From Polyangia bacterium (GTDB lineage: Bacteria; Myxococcota_A; Polyangia; Fen-1088): a DNA stretch of 64,000 nucleotides. The stretch lies in NCBI GenBank assembly GCA_036268875.1, contig DATATI010000083.1, positions 248,001-312,000 of the forward strand. The letters run 5' to 3'. Below the pieces are notes generated by a model. The model worked only from the letters and a program-made list of their open reading frames with translations. It ran no database searches and was not told the DNA's origin. The translations under genes were made by a program, and so were the position numbers. Of the stretch, positions 16,378 through 27,906 are shown piece by piece (position 1 is the first letter of the stretch; the number at the start of each line of letters is the position of its first letter).

Positions 16378-17985
16378 CTAACGCGCCTTCCGGGCCCGCG
16401 CCGGCCGGCGCGTCGGCACCCGCCCGCGCAGCGCCAGGCCGGCGATCAACACCGCCAGGCACAGCATTCCGAAGAGATCGCCCACGTATCGATAAATTCC
16501 CCCGCCGTCCAGCAAGGCGACCTCGGTCAGCAACGTCACCGGCTGAGGAGGCGGCTCGACGGAGGGATCCACCGACGCCGTCTGCTGCACGACGCGGCCG
16601 ACGGCATCGATGTGCGCCGACACCCCGGTGTTCACCGCGCGCAGCATCTCGAGGCGGTGCTCGACGGAACGAAACACGGCCAGCGCCAGGTGCTGGTGCG
16701 GTTCGGCGGTGCGCCCGAACCAGGCGTCGTTGGTGATGTTCACCAACAGATTGGGATCCAGGCTGGCCACCCGCCGGGTGAAGCCGGGAATGATGTCCTC
16801 ATAGCAAATCAGCGGCCCCAGCCGGTACGATCGACCACCGACTGAAAAGGGAAACGAGGCCGGCTCTGTCCCGCGGTTGAAGTTCGACGCCTCGGGAAAA
16901 ATCTTCGTGAACCAGGGGATCTGGTCATAAAACGGGATGTACTCGCCGAACAGCATCAGGAAGACCTTGTCGAACTTGGCGGTGATCGCCCCCCCCTCCG
17001 CGCGCATCAGAGCGGTGTTGTAGGGGTAGCGATCAGCGTGCGTCTGGCGCGGCCCGGCGGACATCGTGACGGCGCCGAAGACCAGCGGCTTGTCGAACCC
17101 GCGCGCGATGCGCCGCGGATCGTCGTCGGGAAAGTCGTGCGTGATGTCGCGGCGGAGCGCGTACGGATACGAAGACTCGGGCCAGACAATCAGATCGGCC
17201 CCGCGCGCGACCAGCTCGACGGACAAACGCTGGTGGGTGTCCAGCAGGCGAGCGAATTCGGCGGGATCCCATTTTTCCAGGATGCCGACGTTGGCCTGCA
17301 CCAGGCCGGCTTTTGCTTTGGGCGCCGCCGCGCGACGAGCGTCGACCTGATGAATGCGCAGCTGGCCATAGACCAACGTGAACGCGATCAGCGCCGCCAC
17401 GCCCAGCAGCGGCCGGCGCGCGGCACGACTCTCTCCGGCCCTCCAGCGCGTCCAGGCGTCGTAGACTCCACCGTTGGTGGCCAGCAGAACAAACGTCACG
17501 CCCAGCGGGCCGGTGAGATCCGCGATCTGGATGACCGCCGGGACCCAGGCCTGCGTGATGGCCAGGTAAAACGGAAAAATCTGCGGCGTGCAGAGCTCGA
17601 TGGCCACCATCACCAGCGGCGCGACGACCACCATCGGCCACTGCGTGCGCTGACGGACCCGGTAGACGCCCCAGGAAAAAAGCGCGAACTCCAATCCCTG
17701 ATAGCTGGTCAGCAGCATCATGATCGGAATCGCCTCGATGGCCGGCATGTGGCCAAATCGTTCCAGCAGTTCGCGCATCCACCAGAACCCCGCCGTGTTG
17801 GCGATGATGCCGGTCAGCCAGCCGTGCAGGAAGGCGCGCTTGGGCGTGGCCGACGTCAGGGCGACGTGGATCTGCGGCACCATCGCCAGCCACATCAGCG
17901 GCCACAGATCGGCGGTGGGCGCCGCCAGGAACATTGCCACCGCCGCCAGGCCCGACAGGCCAAACCGAAGAGCGACGGTGCGCAT
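16378..17985 (-). CDS. lnt: Apolipoprotein N-acyltransferase
   Basis: 535-residue inner-membrane enzyme that adds the third acyl chain to lipoproteins. The N-terminal 200 residues hold multiple membrane segments, followed by a periplasmic nitrilase-fold domain and a final membrane segment near the C-terminus. The catalytic Glu-Lys-Cys set is visible: about E269 in VWPESSYPY, about K338 in KFDKVFLMLFGEYIP and about C393 in LICYEDIIPGF; NDAWFGRT follows as expected. The start is the ATG opening MRTVALRFGL; the frame is open further upstream only through the neighbouring methyltransferase gene, from whose stop it is 8 bp away. Many predicted lipoproteins in this window need this enzyme. Confidence 0.95.
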   Translation of the reverse strand: MRTVALRFGLSGLAAVAMFLAAPTADLWPLMWLAMVPQIHVALTSATPKRAFLHGWLTGIIANTAGFWWMRELLERFGHMPAIEAIPIMMLLTSYQGLEFALFSWGVYRVRQRTQWPMVVVAPLVMVAIELCTPQIFPFYLAITQAWVPAVIQIADLTGPLGVTFVLLATNGGVYDAWTRWRAGESRAARRPLLGVAALIAFTLVYGQLRIHQVDARRAAAPKAKAGLVQANVGILEKWDPAEFARLLDTHQRLSVELVARGADLIVWPESSYPYALRRDITHDFPDDDPRRIARGFDKPLVFGAVTMSAGPRQTHADRYPYNTALMRAEGGAITAKFDKVFLMLFGEYIPFYDQIPWFTKIFPEASNFNRGTEPASFPFSVGGRSYRLGPLICYEDIIPGFTRRVASLDPNLLVNITNDAWFGRTAEPHQHLALAVFRSVEHRLEMLRAVNTGVSAHIDAVGRVVQQTASVDPSVEPPPQPVTLLTEVALLDGGGIYRYVGDLFGMLCLAVLIAGLALRGRVPTRRPARARKAR

Positions 17986-17993
17986 GACGGCGA

Positions 17994-19142
17994 CTATAGC
18001 TCGTACCGGAGCAGGCGAACTTCCAGCGCGCCGTTGTAAAGACGGTGCGAAATCCGCGGTTTTTTGCCCATCTCGTGGGTGAACAGCGGATTGCCGGAAA
18101 GAACCACCACCGCCCAGCGGGGCATGCGGGCGAAGGCGACGGCCATCTTGCGGTACAGGGCGCCCAGCTCTTTTTCCACCAGCCGTTCGCCGTAGGGCGG
18201 ATTGGTGCAGACGTTGCCGGTCGGCCAACGCGGCGACAGCGCCCCGACGTCCGCCACTTCGAAGGTGATGAGCTCGGCGACACCGGCGGCGGCGGCGTTG
18301 CGGCGGGCGCTGTCGATCGACGCCCGCGCGATGTCGGAGCACACGATCGGGGACAAACTCTCCGACGGGGTCTTTGCTCGTTCGGTGGCCTCGTTGTGCA
18401 GGCGGCTCCAGATGGACTGCAGCTCGCTGGCGAAAAGCGGCCAGCGCTGGAACCCGAACTTGCGCCGCAGCCCGGGCGCGATCCCCCGCGAAACCAGGGC
18501 GTGCTCGATGGCCAGCGTGCCGGAGCCGCCCATCGGATCAACGAACGGCAGGTCCGGCCCGATACCGCCCAGGGCCAGCACCGACGCCGCCAGCGTCTCC
18601 TTCAGCGGCGCGTCGACCATCGCCACCCGGTAACCGCGGCGGTGCAGCGCCTCGCCGGCCAGATCCAGAAACACACCCGCCTGCGTGCCCGCCACGTGCA
18701 GGACGATCGACACGTCGGGATCCTTCGGCGCCACGTCGGGCCGCGCGCCCAGCTTGGCGCGAAGGACGTCGACCGCCGCGTCTTTCACCTTCAGCGCGGC
18801 GAACCCCGAATGCGTCAGCGCCGGGTTGTCGCGCACGGTGGCGTGCACGGCCAGGGTGGTCTCCAGTGTCAGCCAGTCGGCCCAGGCGATCTTCTGGGCG
18901 CCCCGGTACAAGCTGTCGGCGTCGCCGGCTTCGAACGTCGCCAGCTGCAACAACACACGCACCGCCACCCGCGAGTGCAGGCAAACGCCCATCGCCATGG
19001 CGATCGGTCCTTCGAACCACACGCCGCCGGTGTCGCCTTTAGGCGAACCGATGCGCAGGCCCACCAGCTCGCGGCGCAGCGCCCCTTCGGTCCCGCGGGC
19101 GCAGGTGACGAAGAAGCGAAAACGATCCGACGACGGGGCCAA
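17994..19142 (-). CDS. THUMP-domain class I RNA methyltransferase (RlmL-like)
   Basis: 382-residue SAM-dependent RNA methyltransferase. The N-terminus (about 1-160) has ferredoxin-like and THUMP RNA-binding domains. The C-terminal Rossmann domain has motif I DPMGGSGTLAIEHAL near residue 205 and the catalytic motif TNPPYGER near 315, as in N2-guanine rRNA methyltransferases such as RlmL (23S G2445). No conventional ATG fits; a TTG opening MAPSSDRFRFF gives the family's N-terminus. It lies between atpC and lnt. Family is sure, target base is inferred. Confidence 0.9.
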   Translation of the reverse strand: MAPSSDRFRFFVTCARGTEGALRRELVGLRIGSPKGDTGGVWFEGPIAMAMGVCLHSRVAVRVLLQLATFEAGDADSLYRGAQKIAWADWLTLETTLAVHATVRDNPALTHSGFAALKVKDAAVDVLRAKLGARPDVAPKDPDVSIVLHVAGTQAGVFLDLAGEALHRRGYRVAMVDAPLKETLAASVLALGGIGPDLPFVDPMGGSGTLAIEHALVSRGIAPGLRRKFGFQRWPLFASELQSIWSRLHNEATERAKTPSESLSPIVCSDIARASIDSARRNAAAAGVAELITFEVADVGALSPRWPTGNVCTNPPYGERLVEKELGALYRKMAVAFARMPRWAVVVLSGNPLFTHEMGKKPRISHRLYNGALEVRLLRYEL

Positions 19143-19181
19143 CGAAGATCCGATTGCGAGGCTAAGCGCGCGCCGCCGGTG

Positions 19182-19613
19182 CTAGTGAGGCGAAAGTCGC
19201 GCGGCGGCGTCGACGCGCGCGGCCGCCCATTGCCGGCGCAGCAACAGGGCCTGATATTCGCCGTCGAGCTCGCGCTTCCATTGGCCGAGCTCGTGGTCGG
19301 CAGCGGCCAGCTCCTTCTCGGCGGCGGCCTTGTCGACGTGGGCGGCGGCCTGCGCCTGCTCGACCAGCACCAGCACGCGATCGGTGGCGGTGTTCTGGTC
19401 CGGCACGGGCGCGACCTGAAGAAAGCCGGGCCCGATGGCCAGGGTGCCGGTCTCGCTCTTCGTGCGATAGACCAGCACGCCCGGCTTCAGCGCCGACATC
19501 AGCGGCACGTGCCCGGGCAGCACGCCGAACTCGCCCAGGGTGCCGGGCGCGGTCACTTCTTCGACGTCGGTGTCGACCAGCGCGCCGCGCGGTGTTGTCA
19601 CTGAGAGTCGCAT
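19182..19613 (-). CDS. atpC: F1F0 ATP synthase epsilon subunit
   Basis: 143-residue epsilon subunit of the F1 rotor stalk. The beta-sandwich domain shows the family patterns LSVTTPRGAL, EVTAPGTLGEFGVLPGHVPL and IGPGFLQV; the C-terminal two-helix region runs from about residue 88. It is the last atp gene, 4 bp after atpD, and the length is normal. Confidence 0.95.
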   Translation of the reverse strand: MRLSVTTPRGALVDTDVEEVTAPGTLGEFGVLPGHVPLMSALKPGVLVYRTKSETGTLAIGPGFLQVAPVPDQNTATDRVLVLVEQAQAAAHVDKAAAEKELAAADHELGQWKRELDGEYQALLLRRQWAAARVDAAARLSPH

Positions 19614-19617
19614 CGGC

Positions 19618-21099
<1,482 letters not shown>

Positions 21100-21106
21100 T
21101 TACCTG

Positions 21107-22003
21107 TTAACCCTTCAAAGCCTCTGCGCCGCCAACGATCTCCATCAATTCTTTGGTGATGGCCGCCTGGCGGGCGCGGTTGTACTGCAGCGTGTACCGA
21201 GCGATGGCTTCTTTGGCGTTCTTGGTCGCGCTCTCCATCGCCGTCATGCGGGCGCCGAACTCCGAGGCGATCGATTCCAGCAGCGCGCGGTAGATCTGCG
21301 ACTCGACGTAAAGAGGCAACAGAGCGTCCAGCAGCTGCTGCTTGTCGGGCTCGTACAGAAAGTCGATCTTGCCGCCGGTTGAATCGCTCCGCTCGCCGTG
21401 GCCAGCCGGCGCCTCGACCGCGGGCGGGACCACCGGCAGAAGCTGTTCGACTTGAACCTTCTGCGCAATGGCCGACTTGAACTCGTTGTAGACCAGATAG
21501 ACCGCGTCGACCTGGCCGTCGCGGAAGATTTGCACCGCGGTCAGCGCCAGCTGGCGGGCGCGGTCCTGCGCGGTGTCACCGCTGGCGCCGCCGAACTCGT
21601 GCTTGATGGGCAGCGCGCGCCGGCGGAAGTAATCGCGGCCTTTCTTGCCGACAATCTCCAGCGAGATCTCCTTCATCGGCTCTTTCTTTTCGGCGGCGAA
21701 CCGGCCGACGGCGCGAAAGATGTTGGCGTTGAAACCGCCCGCCAAACCGCGATCGGACGAGATCGGGATCAGGGCCACCCGCTCTTGCGGCCGCGGATCC
21801 AGCAGCGGATGCGATTCTGTTCCGGCGCGGCCCGCCACCTCGCGAACGGCCTCCAGGAGGGCGTTGGCGTAGGGGCGGGCGCCGACGATGGCGTCCTGCG
21901 CGCGGCGCAGACGCGCCGCCGCCACCAGCTTCATGGCGCGGGTGATCTTCTGCGTCGATTTCACCGACGCGATTCGAACGCGGATGGCTTTGAGGCTTGG
22001 CAT
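21107..22003 (-). CDS. atpG: F1F0 ATP synthase gamma subunit
   Basis: 298-residue central rotor shaft. The N-terminal helix starts SLKAIRVRIASVKSTQKIT and the C-terminal helix has the family pattern ARMTAMESATKNAKEAIARYTLQYNRARQ split over residues about 250-278, ending QAAITKELMEIVGGAEAL. An insertion around residues 195-215 (VVPPAVEAPAGHGERSDST) is longer than in E. coli. It sits 12 bp after atpA. Confidence 0.97.
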   Translation of the reverse strand: MPSLKAIRVRIASVKSTQKITRAMKLVAAARLRRAQDAIVGARPYANALLEAVREVAGRAGTESHPLLDPRPQERVALIPISSDRGLAGGFNANIFRAVGRFAAEKKEPMKEISLEIVGKKGRDYFRRRALPIKHEFGGASGDTAQDRARQLALTAVQIFRDGQVDAVYLVYNEFKSAIAQKVQVEQLLPVVPPAVEAPAGHGERSDSTGGKIDFLYEPDKQQLLDALLPLYVESQIYRALLESIASEFGARMTAMESATKNAKEAIARYTLQYNRARQAAITKELMEIVGGAEALKG

Positions 22004-22015
22004 GGCGAACCGCGA

Positions 22016-23548
<1,533 letters not shown>

Positions 23549-23585
23549 GATGAATCGTCCTTGCTGGCTGGTCTTGCTTGCTGAC

Positions 23586-24128
23586 TTAGTTGAGGAGCTT
23601 TTCCCGCAGCGACGCCAGTTGCGTGCGCACGCTGCCGTCCAGCACCAGATCTCCCACGCGCGTCACCACCCCGCCAATCAGCGCGGGGTCGACGGACGCT
23701 TCGATCAAGACCTTCTTGCCGGTGCGCTTTTCCAGCGACTGCCGCACGCGATCCAGATCGCCGGCGCCCAGCGCCTGCGCCGACACCACCTGGGCGCGCA
23801 CCCGGCCGGTGTGCTGATCGACCAGCTCTTGATAGGCGCGGGCGATGGCCGGCAGCGCGGTGATGCGGCGGCGGTCCAGCAGCAACAGCACGAAGCGCTG
23901 CACCTCGGCCGTCGGGGTCACGCGCGGCAGAATCTTTTCCAGGATCGACCGCTTGTCGGCCGGACGAAAGACCGGGTTTTCCAGGGTCTGTCGCAGCTCG
24001 ACGGATGATTGGAACAGCGTCGCCAGCTGCGCCAGCTCTTCGCCCAGTTGTTCAAAGTTGCCGCGATCGACGCCCATCTGAAACAACGCCCGGGCATAAC
24101 GGCGGGCGACGGAGCCTTGCAGCGCCAT
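23586..24128 (-). CDS. atpH: F1F0 ATP synthase delta subunit
   Basis: 180-residue peripheral-stalk subunit (OSCP homologue). Its helical N-terminal domain opens [19 protein letters not shown], and the C-terminal segment [23 protein letters not shown] is the family signature. The ATG overlaps the atpF TGA as TGATG, indicating coupled translation. Confidence 0.96.
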   Translation of the reverse strand: MALQGSVARRYARALFQMGVDRGNFEQLGEELAQLATLFQSSVELRQTLENPVFRPADKRSILEKILPRVTPTAEVQRFVLLLLDRRRITALPAIARAYQELVDQHTGRVRAQVVSAQALGAGDLDRVRQSLEKRTGKKVLIEASVDPALIGGVVTRVGDLVLDGSVRTQLASLREKLLN

Positions 24129-24799
24129 CAGCTCACCTTCCTGGCAGCAGCGCCGTCGACGGCGCCGACGTCTTCAATGAACCCGTCCAGGAACCGCTGT
24201 TGATCGCGACCGTCCATCGATCGGCGCAGGATGTCCTCGGCGATCTTCATGGCGCCGTTCGAGGCCTCTCGGCGCAAAACGGCCTCGCCTTCCTTGACCT
24301 GTTGTTCGATCATGAAGGCGGTTTCCTCGCGGATGCGCTGGGCCCGATCCTCGGCGGCGGCGATCAGGCGCGCCTTCTCGGCGTCGGCTTCTTGCTGGAT
24401 ACCGGCGCGCATGGTGATGATCTCTTTTTCCAGATTCGCCATTCGCTGGTCTTGTTTCTTCAGTCGCTGCTCGGCCTCGGCGCGGGCCAGGGCGGCGGCG
24501 GCCAGGTCGGCCTTCAACTGTTGGTGGCGCGCCAAGAGCGCCTTGTTCACCGCGCTGCCGCCGAACTTGATCAAGATGAACAGCAGGACGCCGAAGTTCA
24601 GGAACTGCAAAGCCAGCTTCTTGCCGTCGATACTCGGCGCTTCGTGGCTCGGCGCTTCGTGCTCGCCGGCTTCATGCTCGCCGGCGGCTTGATGTTCAGC
24701 GGCGGCTTCTCCCTCGGCGGCCAGGGCGGAAGCGGGCGCCACCAGGACGGCGCCGGCCAGCATGCACAGACCCAGCAGCAGCGTCGACGCGCGCTTCAC
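24128..24799 (-). CDS. atpF: F1F0 ATP synthase b subunit with N-terminal extension
   Basis: 223-residue b subunit starting at a GTG that overlaps the b' stop (GTGA). The usual single membrane helix (LQFLNFGVLLFILIKFGG, about residues 63-80) and long amphipathic stalk helix are present. Ahead of them is an unusual 60-residue extension: a signal-peptide-like segment (STLLLGLCMLAGAVLVAPAS, cleavage near ALAA) and a His/Glu-rich stretch (EHQAAGEHEAGEHEAPSHEA). This would put an acidic, histidine-rich tail on the periplasmic side. The stalk is otherwise normal. Confidence 0.93.
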   Translation of the reverse strand: MKRASTLLLGLCMLAGAVLVAPASALAAEGEAAAEHQAAGEHEAGEHEAPSHEAPSIDGKKLALQFLNFGVLLFILIKFGGSAVNKALLARHQQLKADLAAAALARAEAEQRLKKQDQRMANLEKEIITMRAGIQQEADAEKARLIAAAEDRAQRIREETAFMIEQQVKEGEAVLRREASNGAMKIAEDILRRSMDGRDQQRFLDGFIEDVGAVDGAAARKVS

Positions 24800-25281
24800 G
24801 GAGCCACCTCACGGCGCAGGATCTTGGCGGCCGCTTGGCGCCCCATCTCGGCGGCGCGCGCGGTCAGCTTGGCGCGCTCGCCGGACAGCACGCCGTTCAG
24901 CCGAGCACGTGCTTCGGCCAGGGTCCTTTGCGCGGCGGCTTGCGCCTCGGCCAGCAGGGTCTGCTCGCGGGCCTGCGCCTCGGACCGGGCCACCGCGCGG
25001 GCGCCGCTGCCAATCCGCCGCGCTTCGGCCAGGTCGGCCTCGGTGCGGGCCAGTCTTGCGGCGGCGTCGGCTTCCAGCTTGATCGCTTCCTCGCGGTAGC
25101 CGTCGACGCGGCTGACGCGCTCGCCGCGCACGCGCAGGTACGGGTTCCACAGGAACCGCTTGAGAATGAACATCAGCAGCAGGAACAACCCCAGCTGGAC
25201 GAAGATGGTGCCGTCCAGATCGATGAGCTGCGGGGCGTGCGCTTGCGGCGCCGTGGTGAGCAAGTCGGGAAGGAAAGACAT
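24796..25281 (-). CDS. atpF': F1F0 ATP synthase b' subunit
   Basis: 161-residue second b-type subunit, so the peripheral stalk is probably a b/b' heterodimer. The membrane helix is at about residues 24-42 (TIFVQLGLFLLLMFILKRF), followed by the typical LWNPYLRVRGERVSR and a long Ala/Glu/Arg-rich coiled coil. The ATG opening MSFLPDLLTT is chosen; the frame is open upstream but lacks a plausible start. It is the first gene of the atp cluster; no atpB (a) or atpE (c) gene is adjacent. Confidence 0.92.
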   Translation of the reverse strand: MSFLPDLLTTAPQAHAPQLIDLDGTIFVQLGLFLLLMFILKRFLWNPYLRVRGERVSRVDGYREEAIKLEADAAARLARTEADLAEARRIGSGARAVARSEAQAREQTLLAEAQAAAQRTLAEARARLNGVLSGERAKLTARAAEMGRQAAAKILRREVAP

Positions 25282-25300
25282 GGCGAGAAAACCCGCGCGT

Positions 25301-25329
25301 CCGTTACCAAATTGGAGCGCGGGAGTCAA
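25301..25329 (-). promoter_or_regulatory. Possible promoter of the atp operon
   Basis: On the minus strand, TTGACT (25324-25329) lies 17 bases before TAACGG (25301-25306), about 20 bp upstream of the b' ATG. The -35 is good (5 of 6), the -10 weak, so this is only a candidate. Confidence 0.35.
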
Positions 25330-25358
25330 GGTTCGGCGAGGTCGGCGCGGCGAAAGGA

Positions 25359-25811
25359 CTAGGGGACGGCGCCGGTGTAGCCTTGGCGGTCTTTGATGAG
25401 ATCGGAAAATGCCGAATCGGGCTGGCAGGTCTCGCTTGATGACGGCGTGGAAAGGAACAGGTTTCCGTAGGCCTGATTTTTCGCGTCGACGCTGTAGTGA
25501 ACATAGACGCACCGATTCGGCGCCGCCGACTTCCCCACCCGGTCGTCGGTCCAGCGGCAACGCACCACGTGCGAGGGCAGCCCCTTCGTCATTCCGTCGC
25601 TGAAGGACTCGCAGGCAAACTTGCCGCACATGCTGGGCGCGCAGCTTTCGTGCATGATGAAGCTCTTCATCACGTCCAGGTGCGCCTCGGGAATCGGCGC
25701 CGCGTTTGGCCGCGGCGTTGCCCGACAGCCCGCCAGCGCGCCCAGCGCCCACGCAGCGATCAACAGAAGATGCCCAGCGCCGATCGGCCGGGGCCCGCCC
25801 ACCAGCCTCAC
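25359..25811 (-). CDS. Small cysteine-rich lipoprotein, unknown function
   Basis: 150 residues from a GTG start. A hydrophobic signal peptide ends in the lipobox ALAGC (C29). The mature region has six cysteines (HESCAPSMCGKFACESF, RCRW, NRCVYV, SETCQPD), suggesting disulfide bonds in the periplasm or on the outer membrane. No domain is recognised. It begins 4 bp after the bactofilin stop and is probably co-transcribed with it. The start is not certain because the ribosome site is weak. Confidence 0.72.
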   Translation of the reverse strand: MRLVGGPRPIGAGHLLLIAAWALGALAGCRATPRPNAAPIPEAHLDVMKSFIMHESCAPSMCGKFACESFSDGMTKGLPSHVVRCRWTDDRVGKSAAPNRCVYVHYSVDAKNQAYGNLFLSTPSSSETCQPDSAFSDLIKDRQGYTGAVP

Positions 25812-25815
25812 CTGA

Positions 25816-26244
25816 TCAGCCGGCGGTCGCTTCGGCGACGCGCGGCTGGGCGGCGCGCGGCTTGGCGGCGGCGGCCCCGGTCTGTTCCATCTGGCAGTTG
25901 CCCTCGAAGATCACGCCCTTTTCGATGAACAAGGACGGCGTCGAGATGTTGCCGATGACCTTGCCGGGGGTGTGGATCTCCACCGACCGCTTGGCGTTGA
26001 CGTTGCCGTGCACGGTGCCTTCGATGACCACCGCCCCGACGTTGATCTCGGCGTTCACCTCGGCGCCTTCGCCGATGATCAGTGTGTCGTCGGTGAAGAT
26101 CTCGCCCGACAGCTTGCCGTCGATGCGCACCGTGCCTTCAAAGGACAGCTTGCCTTCGAATTCGCTGCCGCGGCCAAGCAACGTGGTGACGGCCGACGCG
26201 GTCTGGTCGGCGCTGCTGGAATTCTGAACCGTCGTGAGGGCCAT
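25816..26244 (-). CDS. Bactofilin
   Basis: 142-residue cytoskeletal protein of the bactofilin family, which polymerises without nucleotides into filaments used for cell shape and polarity. The central right-handed beta-helix shows the repeated pattern FEGTVRIDGKLSGEIFTDD, LIIGEGAEVNAEINVGAVVI and EGTVHGNVNAKRSVEIHT. Short disordered tails flank it, the C-terminal one Ala/Lys-rich. GGGAGG lies about 10 bases upstream of the ATG, and a near-consensus promoter precedes it. Myxobacteria usually have several bactofilin paralogues (BacM-P); which this is cannot be told. Confidence 0.94.
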   Translation of the reverse strand: MALTTVQNSSSADQTASAVTTLLGRGSEFEGKLSFEGTVRIDGKLSGEIFTDDTLIIGEGAEVNAEINVGAVVIEGTVHGNVNAKRSVEIHTPGKVIGNISTPSLFIEKGVIFEGNCQMEQTGAAAAKPRAAQPRVAEATAG

Positions 26245-26290
26245 TGATGTTCCTCCCGGCCTTGCGGCCCAAACGAAAAAACCAGCAGAC

Positions 26291-26320
26291 ACCGTACTCT
26301 CCGGGGAAAACCGTTGTCAA
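26291..26320 (-). promoter_or_regulatory. Probable bactofilin promoter
   Basis: On the minus strand a perfect TTGACA (26315-26320) is separated by 18 bases from TACGGT (26291-26296). A start point near 26284 would leave a leader of about 40 bases before the bactofilin ATG. It lies just outside the end of the biotin carboxylase gene. Confidence 0.5.
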
Positions 26321-26346
26321 CGCATCGGTCGTGGTCGGCATTACCC

Positions 26347-27858
26347 TTAGCGCTCGCGTCGCCACTCGGAAAGCCGGGTGGCCGACAGATCCAGCTCGAC
26401 GGTCGAACCGGGCCCGCCCGCCGCGCGCGCCTGCAAAGCCGCCGCAATCGCCGCCAGCTCGCTGGTCGGAGCGTCCGGCGCGGCCGGCGCCAGGTCCGCT
26501 TTGTGACGTTCAATGAACCCGGTGTCGTATTCACCCGAGGCGAAAGCGGCGTTTCGCATCACCCGCCGGTGAAACGGCAGGTTCGTGCGAATCCCGCCCA
26601 CGTGGTATTCGCCCACCGCGCGCCGCATGCGATCGATGGCCGCCGGCCGGCTGTCGGCCCAGGCGCACAGCTTGGAGATCATCGGATCGTAGTGGGTGGA
26701 GATCACGCTGCCCGCCACCACCCCCGAATCATCGCGGATCCCTGGCCCGGCCGGCACGCGCAGCGAGGTGATGGTCCCCGGCGACGGCAGGAACTTCACC
26801 GGGTCCTCGGCATAGATCCGACATTCGATGGCGGCGCCCCGCCGTGGAATCTGTTCCTGGGCCAGCGGGAGCTTCTCGCCCTGGGCGACGGCCAGCTGCC
26901 AGCGCACCAGATCGACGCCGGTCACCAGCTCCGTCACCGGGTGCTCGACCTGCAGCCGGGTGTTCATCTCCAAAAAATAAAAACCGCGCGAGGCGCTGTC
27001 GAACAGCATCTCGATGGTCCCGGCGCCGACGTACCCGACCGACCGCGCCGCCCGGATCGCCACCTCGCCCATGCGCGCCCGCAGGTCGTCGTCGATGGCC
27101 GGTGACGGCGACTCCTCGATGACCTTCTGGTTGCGGCGCTGGATCGAACAGTCGCGTTCGTAAAGGTGCACGGCGCCGCCGTGCTCGTCGCCGAAGACCT
27201 GGATCTCGATGTGGCGCGGGCGAACGATGGCCTTCTCCAGATACACGGCGTCGTCGGCGAAAGCCGCCTTGGCCTCGCGGCGCGCGCCGGCCAAAGCCGC
27301 TTCCAGTTTGTCTTCGCTGTCCACCAGGCGCATGCCGCGCCCGCCGCCCCCCGAAGCGGCCTTCAACATCACCGGGTACCCGATGCGCGCGGCGGCGGCC
27401 TTGGCTTCGGCGGCGCTGGCGAACCCGCGGCCGCCCTCGCCGTTATCGCCCGGCACCACCGGCACGCCCGCCGCCTGCATCAAGGCGCGCGCCGACGTCT
27501 TGCCGCCCATCGCCCGCACCGCCGACGACGGCGGCCCGATGAAGGTCGTGCCGGCGGCCGCGCAGGCCTCGGCGAAATCAGCGTTCTCCGACAGGAAGCC
27601 ATAGCCCGGGTGGACCGCGTCGGCGCCGGTCGCTTTGATCGCCCCCAGCAACTTATCGACGACCAGATAGCTTTCGCGCGCCGGCGCCGGGCCGATGGCC
27701 ACGGCCTGGTCGGCCATGCGCACGTGCAAGGCGCTCCGGTCGGCGTCGGAGTAAACCGCCACCGTGGCCACGCCGGCCTCGCGACAGGCGCGGATCACGC
27801 GGCAAGCGATCTCGCCGCGATTGGCGATCAGAACCTTGCGAATGCGACGGGCGGGCAT
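26347..27858 (-). CDS. accC: Biotin carboxylase subunit of an acyl-CoA carboxylase
   Basis: 503-residue ATP-grasp enzyme that carboxylates the biotin of a carrier protein. It has the N-terminal KVLIANRGEIACRVIRACRE, the glycine-rich lid SGGGGRGMRLV near residue 168, VYLEKAIVRPRHIEIQVFGD and the catalytic EMNTRLQVEHPVTE near residue 297. It lacks a biotinyl (BCCP) domain but extends about 50 residues beyond E. coli AccC, as in propionyl-/methylcrotonyl-CoA carboxylase subunits. No accB, accA or accD lies nearby, so assignment to acetyl-CoA carboxylase itself is not certain. The ATG opening MPARRIRK is preferred over one nine codons upstream. Confidence 0.9.
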   Translation of the reverse strand: MPARRIRKVLIANRGEIACRVIRACREAGVATVAVYSDADRSALHVRMADQAVAIGPAPARESYLVVDKLLGAIKATGADAVHPGYGFLSENADFAEACAAAGTTFIGPPSSAVRAMGGKTSARALMQAAGVPVVPGDNGEGGRGFASAAEAKAAAARIGYPVMLKAASGGGGRGMRLVDSEDKLEAALAGARREAKAAFADDAVYLEKAIVRPRHIEIQVFGDEHGGAVHLYERDCSIQRRNQKVIEESPSPAIDDDLRARMGEVAIRAARSVGYVGAGTIEMLFDSASRGFYFLEMNTRLQVEHPVTELVTGVDLVRWQLAVAQGEKLPLAQEQIPRRGAAIECRIYAEDPVKFLPSPGTITSLRVPAGPGIRDDSGVVAGSVISTHYDPMISKLCAWADSRPAAIDRMRRAVGEYHVGGIRTNLPFHRRVMRNAAFASGEYDTGFIERHKADLAPAAPDAPTSELAAIAAALQARAAGGPGSTVELDLSATRLSEWRRER

Positions 27859-27906
27859 GCGGCGATTATAAGGCGGGCGGACCATCGTCGCGCGCCGTCG
27901 GCATTT

